Below are positions 8,778 to 17,458 of a stretch of 47,383 bases of DNA, piece after piece. Origin of the DNA: SAR202 cluster bacterium. Its GTDB lineage: Bacteria > Chloroflexota > Dehalococcoidia > Lucifugimonadales > UBA1123. A model generated the notes under the pieces. The model did no database searches. It was not told where the DNA came from and worked only from the letters and a program-made list of their open reading frames with translations. The stretch spans positions 1-47,383 of the forward strand of contig JASMDM010000022.1 of assembly GCA_030752795.1 (NCBI GenBank), given 5' to 3'. A program made the position numbers and the translations under genes. Position 1 is the stretch's first letter. The number at the start of each line of letters is the position of its first letter.

Positions 8778-9335
8778 ATGGACCGCGAGACTGCTTTGAC
8801 GGTAGTCGAGGAGCACGCGAAGAGCGACAGCCTTCGGAAGCATCTGCTGGCTGTCGAAACGTGCATGAAAGCCTACGCTCGGCAAGAAGGCGAGGATGAA
8901 GATCGGTGGGGAATCGCCGGCCTGGTCCACGACTTCGATTGGGAGGTTTGCCCGACGCCCGAAGCCCACCCAACCTACGGCGCGGAGATTCTCCGCGAAC
9001 GCGGCTTCCGCGAAGACATCGTCCGGGCGATGCTCTTGCACGGCAACCACATCGGCATCGTTCGAGAAACCACTATGGAGAAAGCCCTCTTTGCCTGCGA
9101 GGAGCTGTCCGGATTCGTGACCGCGGTAGCTCTAGTGCGGCCCACCAAAAGCCTGTCCGACACCAAGGTTCAGTCCGTCAAACGAAAGATGAAGGACAAA
9201 CGATTCGCGGCTTCCGTGAGTCGAGAGGACATCGTCCAGGGCGCGGAAAAGCTGGGCGACGATCTGGACGAGCACATTGAGTTCATCATCGAAGCTCTCA
9301 AGCCGATCGCGCGGGAAATCGGCCTTCAACCGTAA
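8778..9335 (+). CDS. HD-domain protein (predicted metal-dependent phosphohydrolase)
   Basis: The 185-residue protein has the HD metal-binding pattern: H22 (SLRKHLLAVE), the H51-D52 pair in GLVHDFDWE, and later LLHGNH (about 87-91). The sequence HDFDWEVCPTPEAHPTYGAEILRERGF is typical of the small hydrolase-like HD proteins often annotated as HDIG or phosphohydrolase. Family members hydrolyse phosphate esters, but no substrate can be assigned here. A good Shine-Dalgarno (AGGAGAG, about 8767-8773) precedes ATG 8778. It lies 71 bases after trmI on the same strand and may be cotranscribed with it. Confidence 0.85.
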   Translation: MDRETALTVVEEHAKSDSLRKHLLAVETCMKAYARQEGEDEDRWGIAGLVHDFDWEVCPTPEAHPTYGAEILRERGFREDIVRAMLLHGNHIGIVRETTMEKALFACEELSGFVTAVALVRPTKSLSDTKVQSVKRKMKDKRFAASVSREDIVQGAEKLGDDLDEHIEFIIEALKPIAREIGLQP

Positions 9336-9373
9336 TCCGTTTGAGACGCGTCAGCGGAGCGCGATTTACCACC

Positions 9374-10678
9374 CTACCCTCGCCCCTGCGGCGCTCTCCC
9401 CGAGCCTTCCTTGTCGTCAGGGTCGCCGAACGGCCACAGGCTTTCGAGCTTGAACTCTCGTTGCGGGTATTTGCCCTCGTACAACGGCGTGTATACAGAG
9501 TCCAACATCGGCGGTTCCATGCCGTCCAACCGGGTCGGCGAAGGCATGAGTTCGGCAACGTCACTGACCTCGACGCCTTTGGACTGAACGAGCACTTTGA
9601 ATCCGCCCAACCTTGTCGGATCGACCAGTCCTCGCATCGCCATGAGATTGGCGTCTCGGTCGTACGCCGGCATCGGTATCCGCCGCAGTTCATCGATCAT
9701 CCGTCCCGCGCCCAAGCCGTGCAGGTACTCCGCTTGTGAGGCAACGCCAAGCGGGCGCAATCCGACTGCCGCCCCGTCACGGGCCAAAGCCGTGAAGTCC
9801 ACGTGAGCGGTGATGTCCTGTCTGCCGATCCGTGTGAACGGGCTGCCGCTTTCGGTATGGCGGAAATAGGTTTGCAGCGTCCCTTGGGTTCGTGTCGGCG
9901 CGTACAACTCTCGTGTGGAGTAGCCATAGTCGATCGTGACCACAAAACCCCGATCCAACGCCGCCGAAACGTCTCGTGCCCAATCGGACATCGTCAGATT
10001 CACTTCGCCGGTGTATCCGTCGGGCAACGCGTGTCCCAATTTGGCCAGTCGTTCCGCCAATCTAGGCGTGGACGGTTCTCCTGCCTCCTCCATTAGCTCC
10101 CCTGACGCGGCCACAACGACGTAGAGTTCGCGAACAACGCCATCGACAATCCGGAAGCGATGCACGGGGAACGCGTCGATGAGCTCGTTCGAGATGAAAC
10201 AACCGTGTACGCCAGCCAACGGCGCTCCGTCGGCCAGGACGCGTTGAGGCGGCGGCGTGTTCGCAGAATCGGCGACGGCTGAGTGCCTTCGATCCAGCGC
10301 GATGTAATCCAGCGCGAAGGCGAAATCGGAGCTCGGTCGAGTCGCGTAGTTCAGGAGCGCGCGAGCCAACAGGCCGTCGCCCGATCCCATCTCGACGACG
10401 TAGAACGGCGACGGCCGGGACATCAGTTCCCAGCAGCGCTCCATCTGGACCGCGAGCAGCGCCCCGAACGCCGGGTGAGCCGCCGGACTGGTGTAGAAAT
10501 CTCCGGCAGCGCCCACGGGTTGGCCGACCGAGTAGTAACCGCCTTCAAGATGGTAGAGTGCGAGGTCCATGAATTCGGCGAACGAAATCCGGCCGCGCTC
10601 ACGTATGCGATTTCGAATTTCCGTTTCAGCAGGTTCCCAGTCGTCCGAAGAAACGTCACCAGATCCATGGAGAATCAT
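9374..10678 (-). CDS. MidA/NDUFAF7-family SAM-dependent methyltransferase
   Basis: The protein has about 434 residues. It matches COG1565/DUF185: RISFAEFMDLALYHLEGGYY at the N terminus, GDFYTSPAAHPAFGALLAVQ, the SAM-binding VVEMGSGDGLLARALL, CFISNELIDAFPVHRF, and FVVTIDYGYSTRELY. The eukaryotic homologue NDUFAF7 methylates an arginine of a complex I subunit during assembly; bacterial targets are mostly unknown. I chose ATG 10678, nine codons inside the longest frame (TTG 10705), because it is a standard start with a purine-rich GAGG just upstream. The gene converges on the HD-domain gene. No complex I genes are in the window, so the target is unknown. Confidence 0.85.
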   Translation of the reverse strand: MILHGSGDVSSDDWEPAETEIRNRIRERGRISFAEFMDLALYHLEGGYYSVGQPVGAAGDFYTSPAAHPAFGALLAVQMERCWELMSRPSPFYVVEMGSGDGLLARALLNYATRPSSDFAFALDYIALDRRHSAVADSANTPPPQRVLADGAPLAGVHGCFISNELIDAFPVHRFRIVDGVVRELYVVVAASGELMEEAGEPSTPRLAERLAKLGHALPDGYTGEVNLTMSDWARDVSAALDRGFVVTIDYGYSTRELYAPTRTQGTLQTYFRHTESGSPFTRIGRQDITAHVDFTALARDGAAVGLRPLGVASQAEYLHGLGAGRMIDELRRIPMPAYDRDANLMAMRGLVDPTRLGGFKVLVQSKGVEVSDVAELMPSPTRLDGMEPPMLDSVYTPLYEGKYPQREFKLESLWPFGDPDDKEGSGRAPQGRG

Positions 10679-10730
10679 GATGGTCCTCGTCTCAATTGGC
10701 GCCAATGGAAAGAAATTTCCGTTGAAATAG

Positions 10731-10766
10731 AACAGGGGCGCCCATCTAAACTAGGGCGTCCCTGTT
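10731..10766 (-). terminator. Hairpin terminator after the zinc-ribbon gene
   Basis: A 13-bp stem (10731-10743 with 10754-10766, one G-T pair) has a 10-base loop. On the minus strand it follows the 62-residue gene and is followed by a modestly T-rich stretch, so it probably ends transcription from gltA and the small gene before the methyltransferase. Confidence 0.55.
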
Positions 10767-10795
10767 GGCTTCGTTTGTTAGAGTCTGAAGACCGA

Positions 10796-10984
10796 CTACG
10801 AGCGTGCTCGCTTCGCGCGCCGCCCTCTTCCGCCGTCTCGGTCCCAGCCTGATCCTTGAATCGAATTCCGGAACTCTTGGATTTGGCCGCAAATCTTGCA
10901 AATCCCGGCGCTGGTCGGGCCGTTAGGCTCGTCGATTACCCAATAGTGCATGCAGTCGGACTCGATCTGTACTTCGTCGTTCAA
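10796..10984 (-). CDS. Small zinc-ribbon-like protein, uncharacterised
   Basis: The 62-residue protein has C11-x-H13 and a C29-x2-C32 pair in AGICKICGQIQEFRNS, a likely single zinc site. The core reads like a short family I associate with Chloroflexota (C-x-H-x-W-x-I...NGPTS-x-G-x-C-x-x-CG...F-x-N). The C terminus is Arg/Lys-rich (RDGGRGRRAKRARS), consistent with nucleic-acid binding, but the function is not known to me. The start is TTG 10984, supported by GAAGG 8 bases upstream. It follows citrate synthase on the same strand with a 51-base gap, and a hairpin terminator follows it. Confidence 0.75.
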   Translation of the reverse strand: MNDEVQIESDCMHYWVIDEPNGPTSAGICKICGQIQEFRNSIQGSGWDRDGGRGRRAKRARS

Positions 10985-11035
10985 GTGTTCTACCTTCTTT
11001 CTAATGACGAGGTTTTACGGACAACCGAACAGTAT

Positions 11036-12175
11036 CTAACCTCTCTCTTCGATCGGCACGTAGGTGCGATCCATCTCTCCGGTGTACTGAAGCCTGGGCC
11101 TGAGCAGAATGTTGTTTTCGAACTGCTCGACCACTTGCGCCGTCCAGCCAGGGACCCGTCCCATGGCGAAGATGGAGATGAACAGGTCGTCAGGAATGCC
11201 CAGCAGGTAGTAGATCGTTCCCGAGAAGAAGTCTACGTTCTGGTAGATTCCGCGCCTGCGATATGGCTCCATGACTTCGATGACGTTCTGGAGAATCCCG
11301 AACCACCCGGGCTCGCCTTTGCGCTCGCCAAGGGCTTTCGCGTCTTCTTGCAGGTGGATGGACCTAGGATCAATCGCCTTGTAGACACGGTGACCGAAGC
11401 CCATGATCCTGCCGCCGCCGTCCAGCCGGTCTCGGACGTACTTTTCGGCGTTCTCTTCGCTGCCAATTTCCTGGGCCATTTTCATGACTTCTTCGGCCGC
11501 GCCGCCGTGGGACGGTCCTTTGAGAACGGCCACACCGGTCGTAATCGCACAGTGGAGGTCCGCGATTGTCGAAGCCGCCACTCTGGCGCCGAACGCCGAT
11601 GCGTTGATTCCGTGCTCGGCGTGCAGTACGAAGTCTTTATCGATGAGCGCCGCGTCCCGAGGGTCGGGAGCTTCATTGTTTAGCATTTGGAGGAAGTTGG
11701 TGGCGTGGTTAACAGACGGGTCCGGATCGACGGGCTCATTGCCGTCTCGAATCCGGGCGTGCGCCGCAACGATAGTCGGCGCCTGCGCCGTCAATCGGAC
11801 GCCTTTCCGAAGCGTCGCTTCGGTGGAGTTGTCTTCGGTGTCGGCATCGTATGCGGACAGGGCTGAAATCGCGGTTCGGAGCACGTCCATTGGGTGCGAG
11901 TTGCGAGTCAGTTTGATGACGTCAAGAATCTCGTCTGGCAGTCCTCGGGACGCTCTCAATTCGGCGTCGAACGCTGCCAATTCCTCTTTCGTGGGCAACT
12001 CGCCGAACATCACCAGATAGGCGGTTTCTTCAAACGTAGATTTTTTCGCAAGATCGTCGATATTGTACCCTCGATACAGCAGCTTTCCGATGTCGCCGTC
12101 GATGAAGCTGCTCGTAGTCCTATCGATGTACACTTCACGAAGGCCGCGATAAAGCTGCACCTTCTCTTCTGTCAT
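11036..12175 (-). CDS. gltA: Citrate synthase
   Basis: Citrate synthase condenses oxaloacetate with acetyl-CoA at the entry to the TCA cycle. The 379-residue product has the length of the compact type found in archaea and many bacteria. The active-site residues are visible: H188 in HAEHGINAS, H223 in LKGPSHGGAAEEV, H262 in MGFGHRVYKAIDPR, and D315 in YQNVDFFSG. The longest frame runs 59 codons further upstream, but I chose ATG 12175 because GGAGGA lies 7 bases before it and the extension would overlap the promoter. Methylcitrate synthases are close relatives and cannot be fully excluded, though no propionate genes are nearby. The gene diverges from rex. Confidence 0.93.
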   Translation of the reverse strand: MTEEKVQLYRGLREVYIDRTTSSFIDGDIGKLLYRGYNIDDLAKKSTFEETAYLVMFGELPTKEELAAFDAELRASRGLPDEILDVIKLTRNSHPMDVLRTAISALSAYDADTEDNSTEATLRKGVRLTAQAPTIVAAHARIRDGNEPVDPDPSVNHATNFLQMLNNEAPDPRDAALIDKDFVLHAEHGINASAFGARVAASTIADLHCAITTGVAVLKGPSHGGAAEEVMKMAQEIGSEENAEKYVRDRLDGGGRIMGFGHRVYKAIDPRSIHLQEDAKALGERKGEPGWFGILQNVIEVMEPYRRRGIYQNVDFFSGTIYYLLGIPDDLFISIFAMGRVPGWTAQVVEQFENNILLRPRLQYTGEMDRTYVPIEERG

Positions 12176-12323
12176 AACGCTTCCTCCAAGTAGATAGATG
12201 GGTTGGTTGCAACTAATCAGTGCGCCGAATTGGATTTGATTGATGGGCGCATTAATATGGATTTCGGTGTATTTCGGTCGAGGCAATAGTCCGCAAAAAG
12301 GGGTAACCTCGAAAAGCAGGGCA

Positions 12324-12352
12324 ATAATAGCATCGACGTGCCTGAGTGTCAA
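12324..12352 (-). promoter_or_regulatory. gltA promoter
   Basis: On the minus strand TTGACA (12352 to 12347) is followed after exactly 17 bases by TATTAT (12329 to 12324). This is a near-consensus housekeeping promoter about 150 bases ahead of the citrate synthase start. Confidence 0.8.
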
Positions 12353-12459
12353 GATTCGTCGTGCCTGACGGACGTGCCTGCGCTCAACGCTAATTTCGAG
12401 CGAAACCAGTTAGCGACAGGCGTACGCCAATCGGCAATATGTCAAGTGGCATCCATGCT

Positions 12460-12477
12460 CTGTTACAATATTCACAA
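12460..12477 (+). promoter_or_regulatory. Candidate Rex operator overlapping the rex promoter
   Basis: The sequence CTGTTACAATATTCACAA matches the Rex consensus TTGTGA-N6-TCACAA at 10 of 12 defined positions. It covers a TACAAT -10-like hexamer (12464-12469), 126 bases before the rex start, so binding would block transcription. Autoregulation by Rex is common. Confidence 0.6.
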
Positions 12478-12602
12478 TAACTCGTCTATCGGATTCATTT
12501 TCGCTTGGCGTGGTCAGCCATCGGACTGGATCGGTCAGGCGGGGCGTGGGCAATACAGCGTTGCTGGCGGCTCGGGCAAAACCAAGGAGGCACATTAGTT
12601 CC

Positions 12603-13220
12603 GTGGAAGTCCCTGAAGTAGTCGTACTCCGGTTGCCGCTATACGTGAGGGCGCTGACACAGCTCCAGCTCGAGGGAACAGAGGTGGTGAGTTCGCAGCA
12701 GTTAGGCGGCAGGCTGCAGATGACCCCCGCTCAAATTCGCAAGGACCTGAGTTACTTTGGGCGTTTCGGAAAGCAGGGCCGCGGATACAACATCGAGTTC
12801 TTGTTGGACGAGCTCCGCGACATCCTGGGACTGACCCAGGAGTGGCGCGCCTGTTTGATAGGCGTGGGGCGACTCGGCCGAGCCATCATCAATTACACCG
12901 GTTTCGCACCGGAAGGGTTTTCCATCGTGGCGGCGTTCGATTCAAACCAGCGGCACATAGGAACGCCGGTCGGCGAGCTCACAGTGCGTCCGATGGAAGA
13001 GCTTAGCGAAGCCATCGCCGAACAGCGTGTGACGATCGGCATTGTGGCGGTCCCTGCCATTCAGGCGCAATCCGTGATCGACACTTTGGTTGAAAACGGC
13101 GTCCACGGCATACTTAACTACGCCCCGGTTGCCCCACACGTGCCAATCGGCGTCGTGATGCGCAATATCGACCCGGTGATATCGTTACAGTCGATGACGT
13201 TCTATTTAAAGGACGAGTAA
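12603..13220 (+). CDS. rex: Redox-sensing transcriptional repressor Rex
   Basis: Rex is a dimeric repressor that leaves DNA when NADH binds, linking respiration and fermentation genes to the NADH/NAD+ ratio. The 205-residue product has the N-terminal winged helix (VVSSQQLGGRLQMTPAQIRK then DLSYFGRFGKQGRGY, a Rex hallmark), then the Rossmann motif GVGRLGRAIINY, and the C-terminal INYAPV-like stretch LNYAPVAPHVPIGVVMRNID. I chose GTG 12603 by family length; an AGGAGG lies about 12 bases upstream, a little far. The longest frame (12510) adds residues unlike Rex. A likely Rex box lies upstream. It converges on the regulator gene that ends at 13266. Confidence 0.95.
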   Translation: MEVPEVVVLRLPLYVRALTQLQLEGTEVVSSQQLGGRLQMTPAQIRKDLSYFGRFGKQGRGYNIEFLLDELRDILGLTQEWRACLIGVGRLGRAIINYTGFAPEGFSIVAAFDSNQRHIGTPVGELTVRPMEELSEAIAEQRVTIGIVAVPAIQAQSVIDTLVENGVHGILNYAPVAPHVPIGVVMRNIDPVISLQSMTFYLKDE

Positions 13221-13238
13221 TCGTGCCGATGGTCTGTC

Positions 13239-13261
13239 ATTCGCTGGAATGCGGCGAATGA
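13239..13261. terminator. Weak hairpin between the convergent rex and regulator genes
   Basis: CATTCGC (13239-13245) pairs with GCGAATG (13255-13261) around a 9-base loop in the 45-base gap between the two stops. It has no T-run on either strand. Confidence 0.3.
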
Positions 13262-13265
13262 ACAG

Positions 13266-15223
13266 CTATAATCGGGACCCTCTGTACCGGTAGCCGGCAC
13301 CTCGCACCGTCTGGAGAACCGACGCTCTTTCCGCCAGTTTGTTACGCAGCGACCTGACGACCACGTCCACAACGTTGCTTCCGCCGTGATAATCGTAACC
13401 CCAGACGCTTTCGATCAAGTCCGCCCGAGACACCGCTCTGCCTTCTCGCTGATAGAGATAATGCATCACACCGAATTCGAGCTTGGTCAACCCGATGCGA
13501 TGCCCTCCGACGGATAATTCGCGGGCGCCAACATCGAGAACGCCGTCCTCTTCGACACCCAACTCCGTCGCCGCGAGTCTCGTCAACCAACCATCCACAG
13601 ATCCCGGTCCCATATCCAACATTGCCGTATGGTACATGACACCATCAATCTCCACATGAGCACGATCAATAGGAACCAAACCAAGCCCTTGTGCCGAGGG
13701 GGCGTACGTCAGGAGATCGCAGACCGTCATGTACACGCGTCTAAGAACTGGGCGCAACTCCATGTAGACGCGTTTGATGTCGAGCCAGCATGCGGCCTGC
13801 ACTGGGGACGGCATCTCCCCATGTTTTTCGCCAAGCCATCGTCTAAGCAAAAGAGTCTGCGGCCGTTCGGGGTCGGATCGTCGGCGAGATGGGCGAACCA
13901 GGCTGCGACAATTGGATCGTCCGCGAGTGAGGAACGAGCGACCGAGTCGGAATCGAGCATACAGTAGAAGCCCGCCACGCCATGGTCTCCATCACGGATG
14001 ACGTGGAATGCATGCGGTGCACGTTTCCACCAAAGTTCGATTGCCTCCGCAGCGTGAGGGCGTTCATGCCGTTGAACGATCGCCATGACCGATCCCTCGT
14101 CTTCCGGACGAGCTGGCTCGACGGTCAGTTGTTGACTCCTGCTTGGGAAGAACGCCTCACGAATCACGGGATTTTCTATCATATAGAGCATGTCTGCCGT
14201 GTAACACCACAGATCCGCGATGGCTGCCGTACGCACTTCAGAACGCAACTGCCGCCATCCGGCACGCCGGTAATCCTGGTGTCTGGCCGGGTCAGAGGAT
14301 TTCAACGCCGCGGCGACCGCTTCGCGAACCGCATCATGCATGACGAGGCCGTCTCTGCCGCTTTCCATGATCTGCAGCGAGCTGAGCCGTTCGTAGACAT
14401 CTCGGGGCGCGGCGTCCATCAACATGGCGCCCAACACCGATTGAGTGGATCGTCTGACCACCGAGGAGGCTTCCACGGCGCGTCGAGTCAGTGGATCGTC
14501 TACCTCGGCGAGATACAGGCGCGTCAACTCGTGCACCACCATTGGGATAGCTATCTCTTCGAGATCGAGCTCAGGGCGTTCGGCAATAGTGGATGCAGCC
14601 AATTTGAGGGCGAGCGGGTGACCTTTCGCAATCCGATTGATTCGACGAGAATCGGACTCTGTGACTCCTGTTCGCGTGAGCAAGTCGATGGCCTCTTCGT
14701 CGTTAAGAGGCTCAAGCGACATGGCCCCGAAAAGCCCTTGCCACTCGGGCGCCAAGTTCCAAGTCAGGATTGGAGGCTCGCGGCCCGCCAAGATTACCCG
14801 GACGTTATCGGACAATGCCGGAATGAACACTTGGCGCAACCACGTGTCCAGGAGACCAAACAACTCATACGTGTCCAGCGTGAGCACGACGCGTCCGTCA
14901 AACTGCGAAAGTCTGCCCGCGATATCGTCCACCGCGCCAGTGGCGACGCCAACCGCCGCGCCCAGTTCATGGATGAAACCACGCGGCGTAGGTTCGATCA
15001 CTCGACAGTCCAAGGTGACTACCGTTGATCCTTGAGCGCGCGCCAGAACCGCGAAAGCGGTTAGCAACGACGACTTCCCGATGCCCGCGGCGCCATGGAC
15101 GTGCATCACAAGCGGGCGGCCGTCATCCTCCAACAATCCGAGCAGATCGGCAATTTCGCCTGTCCGGCCGACAAAGGTCTCCGTGGCTCGCTCAGCCAGG
15201 AGATCGCTTACACGGCACACCAT
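13266..15223 (-). pseudogene. NTPase / GNAT-like / winged-helix regulator, split by a -1 frameshift
   Basis: Two overlapping minus-strand frames encode one protein. The first (from ATG 15223, ending at 13727) has Walker A GAAGIGKSS (44-52), AAA/STAND-type sequence VVLTLDTYELFG and VRVILAGREPP, then a GNAT-like stretch (TVEPARPEDEGSVMAIVQRH...GVAGFYCMLDSDS). The second (codons around 13850 down to 13266) continues with LRRWLGEKHGEMPSPVQAAC and WLDIKRVYMELRPVLRRVY, then an OmpR-type winged helix (RIGLTKLEFGVMHYLYQREG, VVRSLRNKL, TVRGAGYRYRG). The join lies at a four-T run (minus strand 13852 to 13849). One extra T would restore a single protein of about 652 residues. It may be an assembly error, a real mutation, or, less likely, programmed slippage. 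Whole-length relatives act as ATP-dependent transcription regulators; no target is visible. Confidence 0.75.
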
Positions 15224-15541
15224 ATTCGGAACCGCCTTTCCGGTGTATGTGCAAGATCGTACCATCGATGCGCCGTCAAACCGCCGGCTCAAGCAGACAT
15301 TTACAACGCTGAAGAACAGAATGGCCGCTTCGAGATGACCTGCGACATCGCCCGTGTTTGTGACCGACGGCCCCACGACCGACACAATGTTTTCGCTCGG
15401 ACCCTATTGTCAACGATTTGATCGTAGCTGACACATCCCGTTCACCATGAACTTGCCGAACACTCGCAGGACGTGCCGTTGAGCGAATCTCTGTCGGTGC
15501 ACGCGGCCAGTCGCTGACCGCGAGCGCCTAGTGAACAAATC
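15224..15541. other. Intergenic region upstream of the regulator gene
   Basis: No gene is evident in these 318 bases. The minus strand has TTGACA (15413 to 15408) followed after 17 bases by a poor ACATTG, a possible weak promoter for the regulator gene with a long leader. I see no repeat or RNA motif. Confidence 0.4.
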
Positions 15542-15862
15542 CTAGGCTGTCGCTTCGGCAAGGCCGTTGGTGACCTTTGTGGGTCCTTCAAGCACGCCAA
15601 AATCAGTCGACTCGATGTTCTCGAAGTTGGGGTGATTCGCCACCGCGTTAAAGAGCTCGGACTTCGTAAGCTCCGCCATCGCTTGTTGGTCGCGCCAAGT
15701 GTACACGCCGCCGTAGGTGTTGGTCTCGGAGTTCGCCAGCCGCACCTTGGAGACCAACCCTGGAACGGCGGCGAAAGCTAGCGCGAACTCCTTCTCGCAC
15801 GTTGCCAAAAAGTCCTGCTCGCTGAGTCCCGTGAGATTGAAGTTGATTATCTGGATGTGCAT
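15542..15862 (-). CDS. YdhR-like dimeric alpha/beta-barrel protein (putative monooxygenase)
   Basis: The 106-residue protein begins MHIQIINFNLTGLSEQDFLA and ends with NFENIESTDFGVLEGPT, with GGVYTWRDQQAMAEL in the middle. This resembles the YdhR and antibiotic-biosynthesis-monooxygenase-like dimeric alpha/beta barrels, small proteins that often act on quinol-like or aromatic compounds or have no known activity. I chose ATG 15862 because GAGG lies 8 bases upstream; the longer frame (15916) has no such signal. It is preceded on the same strand by an aminotransferase with a gap of about 270 bases, so it probably has its own promoter. No substrate can be assigned. Confidence 0.7.
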   Translation of the reverse strand: MHIQIINFNLTGLSEQDFLATCEKEFALAFAAVPGLVSKVRLANSETNTYGGVYTWRDQQAMAELTKSELFNAVANHPNFENIESTDFGVLEGPTKVTNGLAEATA

Positions 15863-16133
15863 CTGTCTCACCTCTCCTTGAATATGCGTCCAGATTAATC
15901 TCCCGGCAGCCGACATTTATTATGAGAAGATGAGATTCTGATTAGATTGTGAGCGCGAGCAAGTGCTGCCACCGGTCCGCTCCATCGAATCGGATTTCGG
16001 TGGACTATCGGTCGGATGCTTGTTCCGTCGCGCCTTCTACGGTCCGCCGGTCTTTCGTTTCCTGTCGTCGCGATGGTTGCCCGGCGTACAAAGTCAGCTT
16101 TGACCTGTTTCGGTGAATCAGGCGTGTTTCGCC

Positions 16134-17318
16134 TTACGCGTACGACACGTGGGCGGCTTCGAATGCGGTGTTGATCTTCGCTGCCAGCTCTTCCACGTCC
16201 GCGCACACCGCGTATCGGATGTAACTCGGATCGAAGTGGACCCCAATGAGTCCGCTCTCGTCGATCATCCGGAAGTTGAATTCCGCCGCGCTCCCAACCG
16301 GTTCGCCGAACGCCCGATCGGGCACTTGCCACAGCGTGAAAAATCCGGCGTCCGGCTCGACGGCCAGCCTCATGCCCTGCTCCGTGAGCGTGTCGATGAA
16401 CAGGCGAATTCGGGTTCGGTACAACTCACGGAAGTAGTCGATGCCTTCCTGATCGTTTTGGCATGCCGCAAGAACGCCGACCGCCATCGGAGCGATGAAG
16501 CCTTCGTCGGTGTTGCCTTTCACATTGCCGAGGTCGGCAATGAAATCGGGCGAGCCCACCACGGCGCCGGTCTGCCACCCCGTGCCGTTGCCGATAACCT
16601 TGGCCGCCGAGAATGCCTCCAACCACGATAGCTCGGGATAGTCGCCCGCGACATCCGTCAGCGTGCAACTATCCGAGGTGTAGGCCAGCGTCGCGTAGGC
16701 AGCATCGTTGAATATGCGTATGTCGTTCTCGACGGAGTGCTCGCACAATCGTTGCCACCAAGCTCGGTCGACGATCCTGCCAGTCGGGTTGTGCGGGTAG
16801 TTCGTCATCAGAAGCTGAGTACCGGGTCGAACGTCCTCCGGCGTGAATCGGAACGTGTTTTGTCGATCGAGGCGCAGAGCGTATTGATCTGCTCCCAAGT
16901 AGGCGCACCAATCGGTGGGAAACGGATAGCCGGGGTCCGTCATCATCCCGACCGTGGTGGACTGCCGCCAGCAACCGCAAGCCAGCGGGATCAAACCGAG
17001 CATGCGTTTGATGCCGGGTATCGGAAGAAATGCCACGTCGTCGTCATCGAGAGATCGATCCAAGCAGCTCTCGACAAACAGCTTGGCGAAGTCAGGCGCG
17101 CCGGGGCTCGCGTTGTACTGGTACCGGTGCATCGCCTCTTGATCGCTCATGACGGCGGCGGCCGCCGCCTCCCGAGCGCTCAGCAACGCGGGTCCACGAG
17201 GCTCGCCGATCGAAAGGTCGATGAGATCGACGCCTCGCGACTCGGCTTCCGCCCGACGGGCACGGATCAACTGGAAGAGATTCTGCTCTCGGGGCGGCAA
17301 TCGGGAGCCTCGTGTCAT
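16134..17318 (-). CDS. Class I/II PLP-dependent aminotransferase
   Basis: The 394-residue product has the fold-type I landmarks: DLSIGEPRGP near the N terminus, MTNYPHNPTG (171-180, N177 contacting PLP), D205 in RIFNDAAYATLAY, and the Schiff-base lysine K240 in LEAFSAAKVIGNGTGWQTGA. It resembles LL-diaminopimelate/aspartate-type aminotransferases, but I cannot fix the substrate; the hisC role is a possibility because no hisC is seen with the his genes in this window. ATG 17318 is chosen because AGGAG lies 7 bases before it; the longer frame (17462) runs into an upstream hydrolase remnant. Confidence 0.85.
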   Translation of the reverse strand: MTRGSRLPPREQNLFQLIRARRAEAESRGVDLIDLSIGEPRGPALLSAREAAAAAVMSDQEAMHRYQYNASPGAPDFAKLFVESCLDRSLDDDDVAFLPIPGIKRMLGLIPLACGCWRQSTTVGMMTDPGYPFPTDWCAYLGADQYALRLDRQNTFRFTPEDVRPGTQLLMTNYPHNPTGRIVDRAWWQRLCEHSVENDIRIFNDAAYATLAYTSDSCTLTDVAGDYPELSWLEAFSAAKVIGNGTGWQTGAVVGSPDFIADLGNVKGNTDEGFIAPMAVGVLAACQNDQEGIDYFRELYRTRIRLFIDTLTEQGMRLAVEPDAGFFTLWQVPDRAFGEPVGSAAEFNFRMIDESGLIGVHFDPSYIRYAVCADVEELAAKINTAFEAAHVSYA

Positions 17319-17458
17319 CTGCAAACTCCTGGTGTTTCTGTGCCGAGACGAACGGCTGACAACCGGCCGTTCGCCGGTGGTCGCATCGAGTGCCAGCGTG
17401 CCATCAAACCGCCGGATCGTTGGGTTTGTCGCTGTTGCCGTGGCCCGAGCGTCGACCA

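Larger units (their letters stand above)
12176..12602. other. gltA-rex divergent control region
   Basis: This 427-base region has no gene. It contains the gltA promoter on the minus strand (12324-12352) and, nearer rex, a Rex-operator-like palindrome (12460-12477) that overlaps a TACAAT hexamer (12464-12469). The gltA leader is about 140 bases long and has no structure I can name. Confidence 0.7.

Noticed and set aside
12176-12352. 59-codon N-terminal extension of citrate synthase
   Set aside because: It would start inside the -35 of a near-consensus promoter, it has no family similarity, and a strong Shine-Dalgarno precedes ATG 12175.
13982-15028. 348-codon plus-strand frame opposite the regulator gene
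   Set aside because: The minus strand here encodes recognisable NTPase and GNAT-like motifs; the plus-strand translation has no family features.
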